From assembly GCA_023485185.1 (NCBI GenBank), contig JAMCZP010000009.1:1-8625 (forward strand): a DNA stretch of 8,625 bases. Reading direction: 5' to 3'. The stretch is from Gammaproteobacteria bacterium. Lineage in GTDB: Bacteria > Pseudomonadota > Gammaproteobacteria > Pseudomonadales > Halomonadaceae. The position numbers were made by a program, and so were the translations under genes. Positions 1 through 7,000 of the stretch are shown here, one piece after another. Numbering within the stretch: the stretch's first letter is position 1; the number at the start of each line of letters is the position of its first letter. The notes under the pieces were generated by a model. The model ran no database searches and had not been told where the DNA came from. It saw only the letters and a program-made list of their open reading frames with translations.

Positions 1-515
1 AGTGCCACTCTCCGGATATTGATGAAACCCCTCACGCAGGTGAAACTCCTCAAGCGTTGGTACATCGGCTGGCACTAAGCAAAGCCAACGCTGTCGCGCT
101 ATACTTCCCTCACCACTGTATTATAGGTTCTGATCAGGTCGCGGTATTCGAAGGCGACATACTTGGCAAACCTCATACTATTGAAAAGGCTTGCGCCAAC
201 CTGGCACGTTTTTCCGGTCAGCGTGTCACTTTCCTGACGGGTTTAGCTTTATTGGATACTCGCAGCCAACGTCACCAAGTCCACGTCGAGCCATTTGAGG
301 TGGTATTTCGCACTCTGAGCAGCCAAGAGATCGAAAACTATGTCGCGAAAGAGCAGCCGCTTGATAGCGCCGGAAGCTTTCGAATGGAAGGATTAGGTAT
401 TGCGCTGTTTGAAAAACTGGACGGCCGCGACCCTAATGCGCTCATCGGATTACCACTAATTGCACTGTGCGACATGCTGCGCCAAGCAGGACTTGACCCG
501 CTTGGCGCCAGTTAA
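1..515 (+). CDS. yceF: Maf-family nucleotide pyrophosphatase YceF (m7GTP pyrophosphatase), 5' end outside window
   Basis: The frame is open from base 3 to the TAA at 513-515, about 170 residues, so only the N-terminal start (the family is about 190-200 aa) is missing. A TTG at 57-59 opens an apparent ORF but is internal, because the family signature SPDIDETP lies upstream of it. Maf motifs are visible in order: the SPDIDETP segment, IIGSDQV with the metal/catalytic Asp, GKP, FLTGLALL, and the SAGSFRMEGLG loop followed by GRDPNALIGLP. The GSDQV segment and the C-terminal GLPLIAL pattern match the YceF branch rather than the dTTP/UTP-specific YhdE branch. YceF-type Maf proteins hydrolyse 7-methyl-GTP to the monophosphate and pyrophosphate in the cytosol, a house-cleaning role. 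The gene converges on sppA with a 24-bp gap and points opposite to the sppA-rluC cluster. Confidence 0.93.
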   Translation, partial: CHSPDIDETPHAGETPQALVHRLALSKANAVALYFPHHCIIGSDQVAVFEGDILGKPHTIEKACANLARFSGQRVTFLTGLALLDTRSQRHQVHVEPFEVVFRTLSSQEIENYVAKEQPLDSAGSFRMEGLGIALFEKLDGRDPNALIGLPLIALCDMLRQAGLDPLGAS

Positions 516-547
516 GCTTTTAAAATGGAACGACTGACCCTAAAAGC
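516..547. repeat. Short inverted repeat across the yceF/sppA convergent junction
   Basis: GCTTTTA at 516-522 is the exact reverse complement of TAAAAGC at 541-547, giving a 7-bp stem with an 18-nt loop. It begins right after the yceF stop and covers the end of sppA. The stem is AT-rich and has no following T-run on either strand, so it is at best a weak transcription stop for the two convergent genes. It could be chance. Confidence 0.3.
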
Positions 548-1580
548 GTAGCGGCATATTGGGCGCGTCAACGCCCAATACCTCAGCAACGACCTGGGTA
601 AAACGCCGAGTCAAACGCTCAAAAGGGTCAAGGTTGGGCGTATAATCTTCCCAGTGAGCACCGCCCACTTGGGCGCGCGCCACTTGCTCAAGGCTACCGA
701 GTTGATCCACCAATCCCAATGCAACGCTCTGCTCACCGCTCCAGATCAGGCCTGAAAAAATATCCGGACTATCACTTAGCCTCTCGCCACGCCCAGCGCG
801 CACATCATCCACAAACTGGCGGTGCGTTTGATTGAGCACGCTCTGCCAAAAATCTTCCGACGCTTCATCCATAGGCTGGAAGGGGTCTAAAAAGGCTTTA
901 TTCTCACCAGCTGTCAGCACCCGTCGCTCAACACCAATTCGCTCAATCGCCTCTTCAAAACCGAATCCTGCATAAATGACGCCGATTGAGCCCACCAAAC
1001 TCACTGGCGAGGCAACAATTTCATCAGCGGCTGCGGCAATGTAATACGCGCCGCTGGCACCGAGATCCTCAATCACTGCGATAATCGGCTTATCGCCCTG
1101 CTCACGCAATCGCATGATTTCCGCATAGATACGCTGAGACTGCACAGGGCTACCACCGGGGCTATTGATATGCAGTACCACCGCAGCCGCACTCTCGGAA
1201 TCCCAGGCCCGGTTCAAGCCTTTAATGATACGCTCCGCGTTGGCTGGCGAATCACTGGCAATCACACCATTGACTTCTACGATGCCCAAGTGTCGCTGAG
1301 TGGGCACTGTCGTGCCTGAAGAGTCCCAAAAAAGGCTATACACAGAGGTAAATAACGCCACTAAAACAACCGTGAGTAGCATTAAACGGAAAAACAGCTT
1401 CCAGCGGCGTGTGCGTCGCTGTTCGGTCAATACGCCACCAATCCAACGATCCATCATGTCCATTTGCGCTAGCCGCTGGCGCTCGCGTAGCGTTTCAGCA
1501 CTATCACCCGGCGCGCCTGCCATTGCATCTGTTTTGCCTGGTGCTACCTCCGGCCCTTCTGTCCAGCGATCATCGCTCAT
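540..1580 (-). CDS. sppA: Signal peptide peptidase SppA-type serine protease (family S49), membrane anchored
   Basis: This 346-aa protein is the short, single-domain form of SppA; the E. coli tandem-domain enzyme is about 618 aa. Residues 1-60 are polar and probably cytoplasmic. One hydrophobic segment at about 63-85 should anchor it in the inner membrane with the protease domain outside. The S49 domain runs from about 98 to 300: INSPGG at 138-143, the nucleophile Ser176 in GASGAYY, SIGVI at 198-202, and Lys228 in GENKAF. The Ser-Lys spacing of 52 residues equals that of the Ser147/Lys199 dyad of Bacillus subtilis SppA as I recall it. The family degrades signal peptides left in the membrane after preprotein processing. 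The start ATG is preceded by AAGGA about 6 nt upstream. The gene is last in the rluC-HAD-sppA cluster, 40 bp after the HAD gene. Confidence 0.92.
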   Translation of the reverse strand: MSDDRWTEGPEVAPGKTDAMAGAPGDSAETLRERQRLAQMDMMDRWIGGVLTEQRRTRRWKLFFRLMLLTVVLVALFTSVYSLFWDSSGTTVPTQRHLGIVEVNGVIASDSPANAERIIKGLNRAWDSESAAAVVLHINSPGGSPVQSQRIYAEIMRLREQGDKPIIAVIEDLGASGAYYIAAAADEIVASPVSLVGSIGVIYAGFGFEEAIERIGVERRVLTAGENKAFLDPFQPMDEASEDFWQSVLNQTHRQFVDDVRAGRGERLSDSPDIFSGLIWSGEQSVALGLVDQLGSLEQVARAQVGGAHWEDYTPNLDPFERLTRRFTQVVAEVLGVDAPNMPLRF

Positions 1581-1620
1581 AAACTATCCTTATGTAGACG
1601 CCTTATCCAGGCTCAGGCCG

Positions 1621-2271
1621 CTAACCGTGCAACCCATCGAAAAGCTCTTCTATGCTATGAGCGATCCACTTGGGACGGCTCAGCGCCAAACGTTCCGGCG
1701 TATGCACCCCGTAGGTAACCCCCACACGATCCATACCGATAGCGCGTGCCATTTCAAGATCATATTCGGTATCGCCCACCATCACCGCCCGCTCCACCGG
1801 CACGTCAAGCTCTGCAAGCAGCTCTGTCAGCATTTGCGGGTGCGGCTTTGATCGCGTTTCATCCGCCGTACGGCTGGCATGAAACCATGCGCCACTGCCC
1901 GTCTCAGCGAAAATGCGATCTAGCCCACGGCGACTCTTGCCTGTGGCCACCGCCAAGCGCTGCTGTTCACGACCGCGAAGACGCGCGATATGCGCCTCTA
2001 CGCCTGCAAAAAAAAGCATGGGCGTGGTGTCTCTGGTGACAAAGTGGTGTGAATAGCACTCGCGTAGGCGCTCGGCTTGAACTGGCAAAATACCGGGGCA
2101 TAGCTGGGCAATCGCCTCCGGCAGCCCTAAGCCAATAATATCTTCAACGTCAGCCGCGGTAAGCTCCCCCCACTCAGCCTCCAACGCAGCGGCCTGCATG
2201 CAAGATACAATACGCGGCACAGAGTCCATTAACGTGCCATCCCAATCAAAGATAATCAGCTCGTACTGCAT
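1621..2271 (-). CDS. HAD-superfamily phosphatase (phosphoglycolate phosphatase-like, subfamily IA)
   Basis: This 216-aa protein carries all four HAD motifs. Motif I is DWDGT with nucleophile Asp9 and acid/base Asp11, motif II is VATGKS with Thr110, motif III is Lys142 in SKPHPQM, and motif IV is VGDTEYD with Asp167 and Asp171. The helical insert between motifs I and II at about 15-90 is the type-1 cap typical of the Gph/phosphoglycolate phosphatase group. The reaction is Mg-dependent phosphate-ester hydrolysis through an aspartyl-phosphate. The substrate cannot be read from sequence; 2-phosphoglycolate or another small sugar phosphate is possible. The start ATG has a strong GAGGAG ribosome site about 5 nt upstream. 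It lies 66 bp after rluC and 40 bp before sppA, so co-transcription with both is likely. A HAD phosphatase beside rluC and sppA is a recurring arrangement in Pseudomonas-like genomes. Confidence 0.9.
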   Translation of the reverse strand: MQYELIIFDWDGTLMDSVPRIVSCMQAAALEAEWGELTAADVEDIIGLGLPEAIAQLCPGILPVQAERLRECYSHHFVTRDTTPMLFFAGVEAHIARLRGREQQRLAVATGKSRRGLDRIFAETGSGAWFHASRTADETRSKPHPQMLTELLAELDVPVERAVMVGDTEYDLEMARAIGMDRVGVTYGVHTPERLALSRPKWIAHSIEELFDGLHG

Positions 2272-2337
2272 GGCAACTCCTCAGTGAAGGGCAAGCTCGT
2301 GAAAGTAAGGCGTAAAAGCAATTTATTAAAACGCAGT

Positions 2338-3279
2338 TTATCGACGGGCTCGCTTTAAGGTTTCTTCCAAGGCTTCAGGCAGCGGTGCTTTCACCGTGAC
2401 CGGCCGACCATTACCAGGCTCTGGAAACGTTAAGGCGCGAGCATGCAGAAAAAGCCGCCCTAAGCCTAGCTGCTTGGTAAGCAGGCCGCTTTCACGGGTC
2501 GCATATTTATCATCGCCAAGTAGCGCATGCCCGGCATGGGCAGCGTGAACGCGAATCTGGTGTGTACGACCGGTCACCGGCTCAGCCTCTATGAGGGTTA
2601 CTTTTTCGAAGGTTTCAACGACTGAAAAATGGGTACGCGATACTTTACCATTAGGATCGACCCGCACCCGGCGCTCACCATTTCCTGCATCAAAACGATC
2701 TAAACGAGCACTCTCGTAAGTTTTACGCGCGGGCCAGCGGCCGCTGACTAAGGCCAAATAACGCTTATCCATGCCATGTTTTTTCAGTGACTCGTTAAGT
2801 GTCACTAGCGCATCACGAGATTTGGCAAGCAGTAAACAGCCTGACGTATCACGATCCAACCGGTGGACAAGCTCTAAAAAGCTTAAATCATCGCGCACCT
2901 GACGTAGTGCTTCGATCAAACCAATTTTAACGCCGCTGCCGCCATGGACAGCCAAGCCAGAGGGCTTATTAAGCACCATCCAGTCGGGGCCTTCCATGAT
3001 AACGCTACCCACCAGTAGATCGCGCAGGTTGTCGCTTACTTCCTTGACGGCTTCGCGGGGCGCTAAACGCAGCGGCGGCACACGCACTAAATCCCCCGCC
3101 TGTAAGCGGTAATCGACCTTTACGCGCTTTTTATTAACGCGCACTTCGCCTTTACGTACAATGCGGTAGATAAGCGCACGAGGCGCGCCCTTCAGACGCG
3201 TCATGAGAAAATTATCAATTCGCTGCCCAGCCTGTTCCGGGGCGATATCCACCCACTGTACTTCACGCCCTTCGGACAT
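2338..3279 (-). CDS. rluC: 23S rRNA pseudouridine synthase RluC (RluA family)
   Basis: This is a 313-aa protein (E. coli RluC is 319 aa). Residues about 18-70 form an S4 RNA-binding domain (RIDNFLMTRL to GDLVRVPPL). The RluA-type catalytic domain follows, with LNKPSGLAVHGG at 103-114 and the signature HRLDRDTSG at 139-147. Asp142 of the HRLD motif is the nucleophile position. GRTHQIRVHAAHAGHALLGD further on is also family-diagnostic. RluC isomerises uridines 955, 2504 and 2580 of E. coli 23S rRNA during large-subunit assembly. The ATG is preceded by AGGAG at about 9 nt. The gene is divergent from rne across the 749-bp gap, the same rluC/rne neighbourhood as in enterics and pseudomonads although the relative orientation differs from E. 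coli. It is probably the first gene of the rluC-HAD-sppA unit. RluD or RluA is less likely because of the S4 domain and the gene context. Confidence 0.93.
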   Translation of the reverse strand: MSEGREVQWVDIAPEQAGQRIDNFLMTRLKGAPRALIYRIVRKGEVRVNKKRVKVDYRLQAGDLVRVPPLRLAPREAVKEVSDNLRDLLVGSVIMEGPDWMVLNKPSGLAVHGGSGVKIGLIEALRQVRDDLSFLELVHRLDRDTSGCLLLAKSRDALVTLNESLKKHGMDKRYLALVSGRWPARKTYESARLDRFDAGNGERRVRVDPNGKVSRTHFSVVETFEKVTLIEAEPVTGRTHQIRVHAAHAGHALLGDDKYATRESGLLTKQLGLGRLFLHARALTFPEPGNGRPVTVKAPLPEALEETLKRARR

Positions 3280-3326
3280 TACCGCTTACTCCTGCTGGAA
3301 TTCTATAACGTAAGGCTAAAAACGGC

Positions 3327-3358
3327 ATTCTAACGTAGACCCAAGGGCATTGCGTCAA
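3327..3358 (-). promoter_or_regulatory. rluC: Weak candidate promoter for rluC operon
   Basis: On the minus strand a TTGACG box (plus-strand 3353-3358) precedes TAGAAT (3327-3332). Both hexamers are good sigma70 matches, but the 20-bp spacer is longer than the usual 16-18, so the pair may not work as one promoter. It lies about 50-80 bp upstream of the rluC start and overlaps the edge of the rne promoter, which would make the two transcription units divergent from nearly the same site. Confidence 0.3.
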
Positions 3359-3387
3359 TTGCTGGTAGTTCTCTTTACTGTTATATT
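3359..3387 (+). promoter_or_regulatory. rne: Candidate sigma70 promoter for rne
   Basis: TTGCTG at 3359-3364 and TATATT at 3382-3387 are separated by exactly 17 bp, and each hexamer has four or more consensus bases including the most conserved ones. Transcription would start near 3394, about 635 nt before the rne ATG. This is the best plus-strand match I found in the gap. A poorer one (TTGTCC at 3582 with a weak -10 near 3605) could give a shorter leader; E. coli rne also uses several promoters. Confidence 0.55.
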
Positions 3388-3426
3388 CCAAATTGTTCAC
3401 CAGCCGAGCGCAGAAGGCTTTCTCGT

Positions 3427-3494
3427 CTAGCACTAGCGACTAGCTATTCAATGGCTAATTAGTTAATAAATAGTTAATTGGCTAAATTGACTAG
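3427..3494. repeat. AT-rich patch with clustered CTAG sites and short direct repeats
   Basis: Four CTAG tetramers (3427, 3433, 3440, 3491) fall in 68 bp, dense for a tetranucleotide normally scarce in enteric-type genomes. TAGTTAAT occurs twice 11 bp apart (3460-3467 and 3471-3478). The stretch TGGCTAATTAG at 3452 is echoed by TTGGCTAAATTGA at 3478. It lies just downstream of the predicted rne transcription start. It could be an operator, or in RNA an AU-rich single-stranded segment of the kind RNase E or Hfq prefers. No known operator consensus was recognised. Confidence 0.45.
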
Positions 3495-3664
3495 CAGAAA
3501 GCATCAAACGCCGAGCTTGGTTAATGCGCCTGCCCGACTAACACGCAGGCCTGAGCACAATAAACGGCACCAGTGTACGCATTGTCCGTTTTAGCGAATT
3601 AACATTAGACCTTAAAAATGCAGTAACTCTGTCGCCCGTTTTGATATCGGCAGAGGGAAATTAA

Positions 3665-3715
3665 GCCTTGCCTTCAACGGCAGGCAGTAACTAAAACGCC
3701 ACGTTTTGAGCTGCC
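3665..3715 (+). promoter_or_regulatory. Two mutually exclusive stem-loops in the rne leader
   Basis: Stem A pairs GCCTTGCC (3665-3672) with GGCAGGC (3679-3685), 7 bp with one bulged T and a 6-nt loop. Stem B pairs GGCAG (3683-3687), CT (3691-3692) and AAAACG (3693-3698) with CGTTTT (3702-3707), AG (3709-3710) and CTGCC (3711-3715): 13 bp interrupted by a TAA/G internal loop and closed by a CCA triloop. They share bases 3683-3685, so both cannot form fully at once. No U-run follows, so neither is an intrinsic terminator. Confidence 0.45.
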
Positions 3716-3769
3716 CCCTCCTTATTCGTCAAAAGGTGCTGGCTGACTCAGAACGACAAGTTCAACGCT

Positions 3770-3858
3770 GTGCCGGTGGCCGGCGTTGGTGAATCGATGA
3801 ATGCCAGGTGTTGGCGGTGTCAGCAGGGCCGGATGGACCGTGACAGCCACCGGAACAC
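3770..3858 (+). promoter_or_regulatory. Large multibranch stem in the rne leader
   Basis: CCGGTGGC at 3773-3780 is the exact reverse complement of GCCACCGG at 3846-3853, extended by GTG (3770-3772) with CAC (3856-3858) across an AA bulge. Inside the loop TGTCA (3818-3822) pairs with TGACA (3841-3845), abutting the closing stem, and GCCA/TGGC near 3803-3815 can form a small arm. Such a long-range stem enclosing smaller helices suggests a folded RNA domain. It was found by eye, without energy calculation. Confidence 0.4.
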
Positions 3859-3892
3859 GTCCTGCCTCCGCCACGTACTCAACGCCCTATTG

Positions 3893-3920
3893 GCCGGGTC
3901 GGCGATGACGCCTTCCCGGC
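3893..3920 (+). promoter_or_regulatory. Compact GC hairpin in the rne leader
   Basis: GCCGGG (3893-3898) pairs with CCCGGC (3915-3920), a symmetric TC/TT internal loop follows, then GGCG (3901-3904) pairs with CGCC (3909-3912) around an ATGA tetraloop. That is 10 GC-rich pairs in 28 nt, a strong hairpin. It is not followed by a T-run, so it is not a terminator. It immediately precedes the twin palindromes at 3922-3943, about 110 nt before the rne start. Confidence 0.5.
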
Positions 3921-3921
3921 T

Positions 3922-3943
3922 TGACGCGTCAGCATAGCTATGC
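3922..3943. repeat. Two abutting perfect palindromes
   Basis: TGACGCGTCA (3922-3931) is a perfect 10-bp palindrome and is followed with no gap by GCATAGCTATGC (3932-3943), a perfect 12-bp palindrome. As DNA they could be adjacent dimeric operator half-sites. As RNA the second could form a 4-bp hairpin with an AGCT loop, or its left arm GCATAGC could pair with GCTATGC at 4014-4020, just upstream of the rne start. Confidence 0.5.
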
Positions 3944-4028
3944 GCCGAGCACAAGCACGCAGCAACCAGCGGTTCGCCTACGTCACCCCATAGGCAGTTC
4001 GCCGGTACGCAACGCTATGCGAGACACT

Positions 4029-7000
4029 ATGAAACGGATGCTTATTAATGCGACCCAGCCCGAAGAGCTGCGTGTCGCTTTAGTTGATGGACAACGCCTG
4101 TACGATTTGGATATTGAATCAGGCGCTCGAGAACAGAAAAAAGCCAATATCTATCGCGGTAAAATTACCCGCGTAGAACCCTCCCTTGAAGCTGCCTTTG
4201 TTGATTATGGTGCAGATCGCCACGGTTTCTTGCCGCTTAAAGAGATTTCCCGTGAGTACTTTGTAAAAGATGTTTCGGGCCGCCCAAGCATTAAAGAAGT
4301 ACTTAAAGAGGGCCAGGAAGTCATCGTTCAGGTGGACAAAGAGGAGCGTGGCAATAAAGGCGCTGCGCTAACGACGTTTGTTAGCCTCGCTGGTCGCTTC
4401 TTAGTGCTAATGCCCAACAACCCGCGAGCGGGTGGCATTTCACGACGCATTGAAGGTGACGAACGCAGCCAATTGAAAGACGCCATGGGCCAGCTTACCG
4501 TGCCCGACAAAATGGGTCTGATCGTGCGCACTGCAGGCATTGGCCGCAACCCGGAAGAACTACAGTGGGATTTGGATTACCTGGTTCAAGTATGGGAATC
4601 CATCACCACTGAAGCCGCTAAACGCGCTGCACCATTTTTGATCTACCGTGAATCTAACGTCATCATTCGCGCCATGCGTGATTACTTACGTCAGGATATC
4701 GGCGAAGTATTGATCGACAGCCCTGAGATTCACGCTGAAGCACTGGGCTTTATCCGTCAGGTCATGCCTTCTTATCAACAGAAGATCAAACTCTACGCGG
4801 ACGAAGTACCGCTTTTCTCGCGCTTTCAGATCGAATCGCAAATCGAGACGGCCTATCAGCGCGAAGTGAAGCTCCCTTCGGGTGGGTCGATCGTTATTGA
4901 TCACACCGAAGCACTGGTCTCCATCGATATCAACTCTGCCCGTGCAACCCGCGGTAGCGATATCGAAGAAACCGCTCTACAAACAAACTCTGAAGCCGCC
5001 GACGAAATTGCTCGTCAGCTACGCCTGCGCGACATCGGTGGCTTAGTGGTTATCGACTTTATCGACATGGGGCCTGCGCGCAACCAGCGTGAAGTTGAAA
5101 ACCGCATGCGCGATGCCCTCAAGCTTGACCGCGCACGGGTACAGATCGGACGTATCTCCCGCTTTGGCCTGATGGAAATGTCCCGCCAGCGCCTGCGCCC
5201 CTCATTGGGTGAAACCAGCGGCGTGGTATGCCCGCGCTGCAATGGCCAAGGCACCATTCGTGACGTGCGTTCGCTCTCGCTCTCCATCATGCGCCTGATT
5301 GAAGAAGAGGCGATGAAAGAGAATAGCGCGCAGATTCGCGCCATTCTGCCGGTGCCCGTCGCCACTTACCTGCTTAATGAAAAACGCAGCGTGCTGGCCG
5401 ACCTTGAGTCCCGCCAGGGCGTACGCGTCGTCCTGCTGCCTAATCCCGATATGGATACGCCGCACTACGACGTTCAACGCCTGCGCGATGACCACTTAGA
5501 TGAGGATGACACTCAAAGCCTCTCAAGCTTCGAGCTTTCCACCGACACTGAAGTCGGCAAAGAGCCGACGCCTAGCTTCGTGCCGCCCGCTCAACGCGCC
5601 GAAGCAGCGGTTAAAAGCGTTACCCACAACGCGCCCGCTCCCGCATCGTTACAAACCGAAGAGAAGGCGCCTGCCGCTTCTCCCGCGCCTGTAGCGAAAT
5701 CAGCGCCAGCGTCCAGCGAGCAGCCCAGCGTAATCGGTCGCTTTATGCGCGGCTTTGCTAAATTGCTGGGCGGCGATGACACCCCCGCTGAGCCCACACC
5801 GGCGCCGAAGCCTGAAACGCCAGCACCGCGTAGGCAGAGCGAGCGTAAATCTAATCAGCGCGGCAGCGAATCGCGGCAACGCTCCTCACGCCCCGAGCGT
5901 GGCGACAGCGCTGCCCGAAACGAGCAGCGCAACGACAGCAATAACCGAACAGAGCAGAAAGTCGAACAGAAAGCTGAGCAAAAAAACCAACAGCATAGCA
6001 GCACGCCACGCCCGGCCAGCGATGATAGTAATGATAAGCGCAGTGGCCCAAGCCGCACACGCAATCGGCGTCGTCATCCCCAGCAAGAGGATAGCAATGC
6101 TCAGGAAAACAATGCTCAGAAAAACACCGACGCTGTAAAAGATACCCATAGCAACGATAACGCTGGCAAAGCGGCTTCGCAAAAAGAGCCTCGCCGTGAC
6201 GCTGCGCGGGAAAATCAACGCGAAGAAGCGGCCAAACAGCCTGTCGATGATGGCAAGCCGAAGCGTACGCGCAATAATCCGCGCAACCGCACACGCACCC
6301 AGGCGGTTAACCCTGCGGCAGAAGCTGAGCAGTTAAAACTGCAGGCAGAAGCGCCGAAGGAAACGCCAGCATTAGTAGAAACTTCAGAGTCCGTGGAAGC
6401 AGCGCTGCAAACAGCTGAAAATAAGCCTGCACCGGCGACAACTCAGCCCGTCGAAACGACTGAGCAAGCCGATAGTGAGACAACCGCTGATCATCCAGCG
6501 GCAGTGAATAGTAAGGCACGCAAGTCAACGCATCAGCGCCGCCAACCCAAAGCTGCACCTGAGGCCACTGCTGACAACGCTCAGCAAGAAACGCCTGCCC
6601 AGCAACCAGTAGTTGCTCAGCCAGTAGCAACCGAGTCGACAAACAGCGATGAAGCGATGGCAACGCCAAACGCAGCAGCGGCTGAAACTAAGACAGATGA
6701 AACTAAGACAGCTGAAGCTAAGCTAGCTGAGATAAATATTACTGAGACTGAGAAAGAGATAACTGAGTTTAATGAGTCCTCAGAAAGTGCGGTTAAACCA
6801 GCACCGATTGAGGCTGCACTAACACCGACACCTGAAGTGGTTGAACCGACTTTAGCGGTTGAAGCTGATGTATCTGAGCCGGCCGAAGCTAAACAGGCTA
6901 GCGTAGGCGTTGAAACAGCAAGCTCAAGCGTTGCAGAGAGTGTCACCGAGACTCAACCTGCTACGCCGTCTGAGCAGCCCAGTGACAAAGTGCCCGGTGA

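Larger units (their letters stand above)
3280..4028. other. Long rluC-rne intergenic region: promoter plus structured rne 5' leader
   Basis: The 749 bp between the divergent rluC and rne starts contain no convincing coding sequence. A promoter toward rne lies near 3359-3387, which would give an untranslated leader of about 635 nt. After it come an AT-rich patch with CTAG clusters and direct repeats (3427-3494), GC-rich inverted repeats (3665-3715, 3770-3858, 3893-3920) and two abutting perfect palindromes (3922-3943). In E. coli the rne leader is about 360 nt and contains stem-loops through which RNase E limits its own mRNA. Position and structure suggest the same role here, but I could not fold the RNA or match it to the known leader family. 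Confidence 0.7.

Noticed and set aside
1300..1851. 183-aa plus-strand ORF opposite sppA and the HAD gene
   Set aside because: It is antisense to two well-identified genes with intact catalytic motifs, and its translation has no recognisable domain.
3665..3715. Leader stem-loops as an intrinsic terminator or attenuator of rne
   Set aside because: No U-run follows either stem on the plus strand, so simple intrinsic termination is not supported.
3797..3937. 46-codon plus-strand ORF in the rne leader (ATG 3797 to TAG 3935-3937)
   Set aside because: No ribosome site, Arg/Cys-rich composition typical of chance frames, and complete overlap with RNA stem structures. A regulatory upstream ORF cannot be excluded but is unsupported.
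3921..4028. Possible 36-residue N-terminal extension of RNase E from a TTG at 3921 (or 4 residues from ATG 4017)
   Set aside because: The family starts at [10 protein letters not shown], the extension has no similarity I know, neither alternative start has a ribosome site, and the stretch is occupied by palindromes and hairpins.
5851..6294. Cys/Ala-rich and hydrophobic minus-strand ORFs opposite the rne scaffold region
   Set aside because: The low-complexity Glu/Gln/Ala/Arg codons of rne avoid stops on the other strand; the translations are compositional shadows, including the apparent membrane segments.
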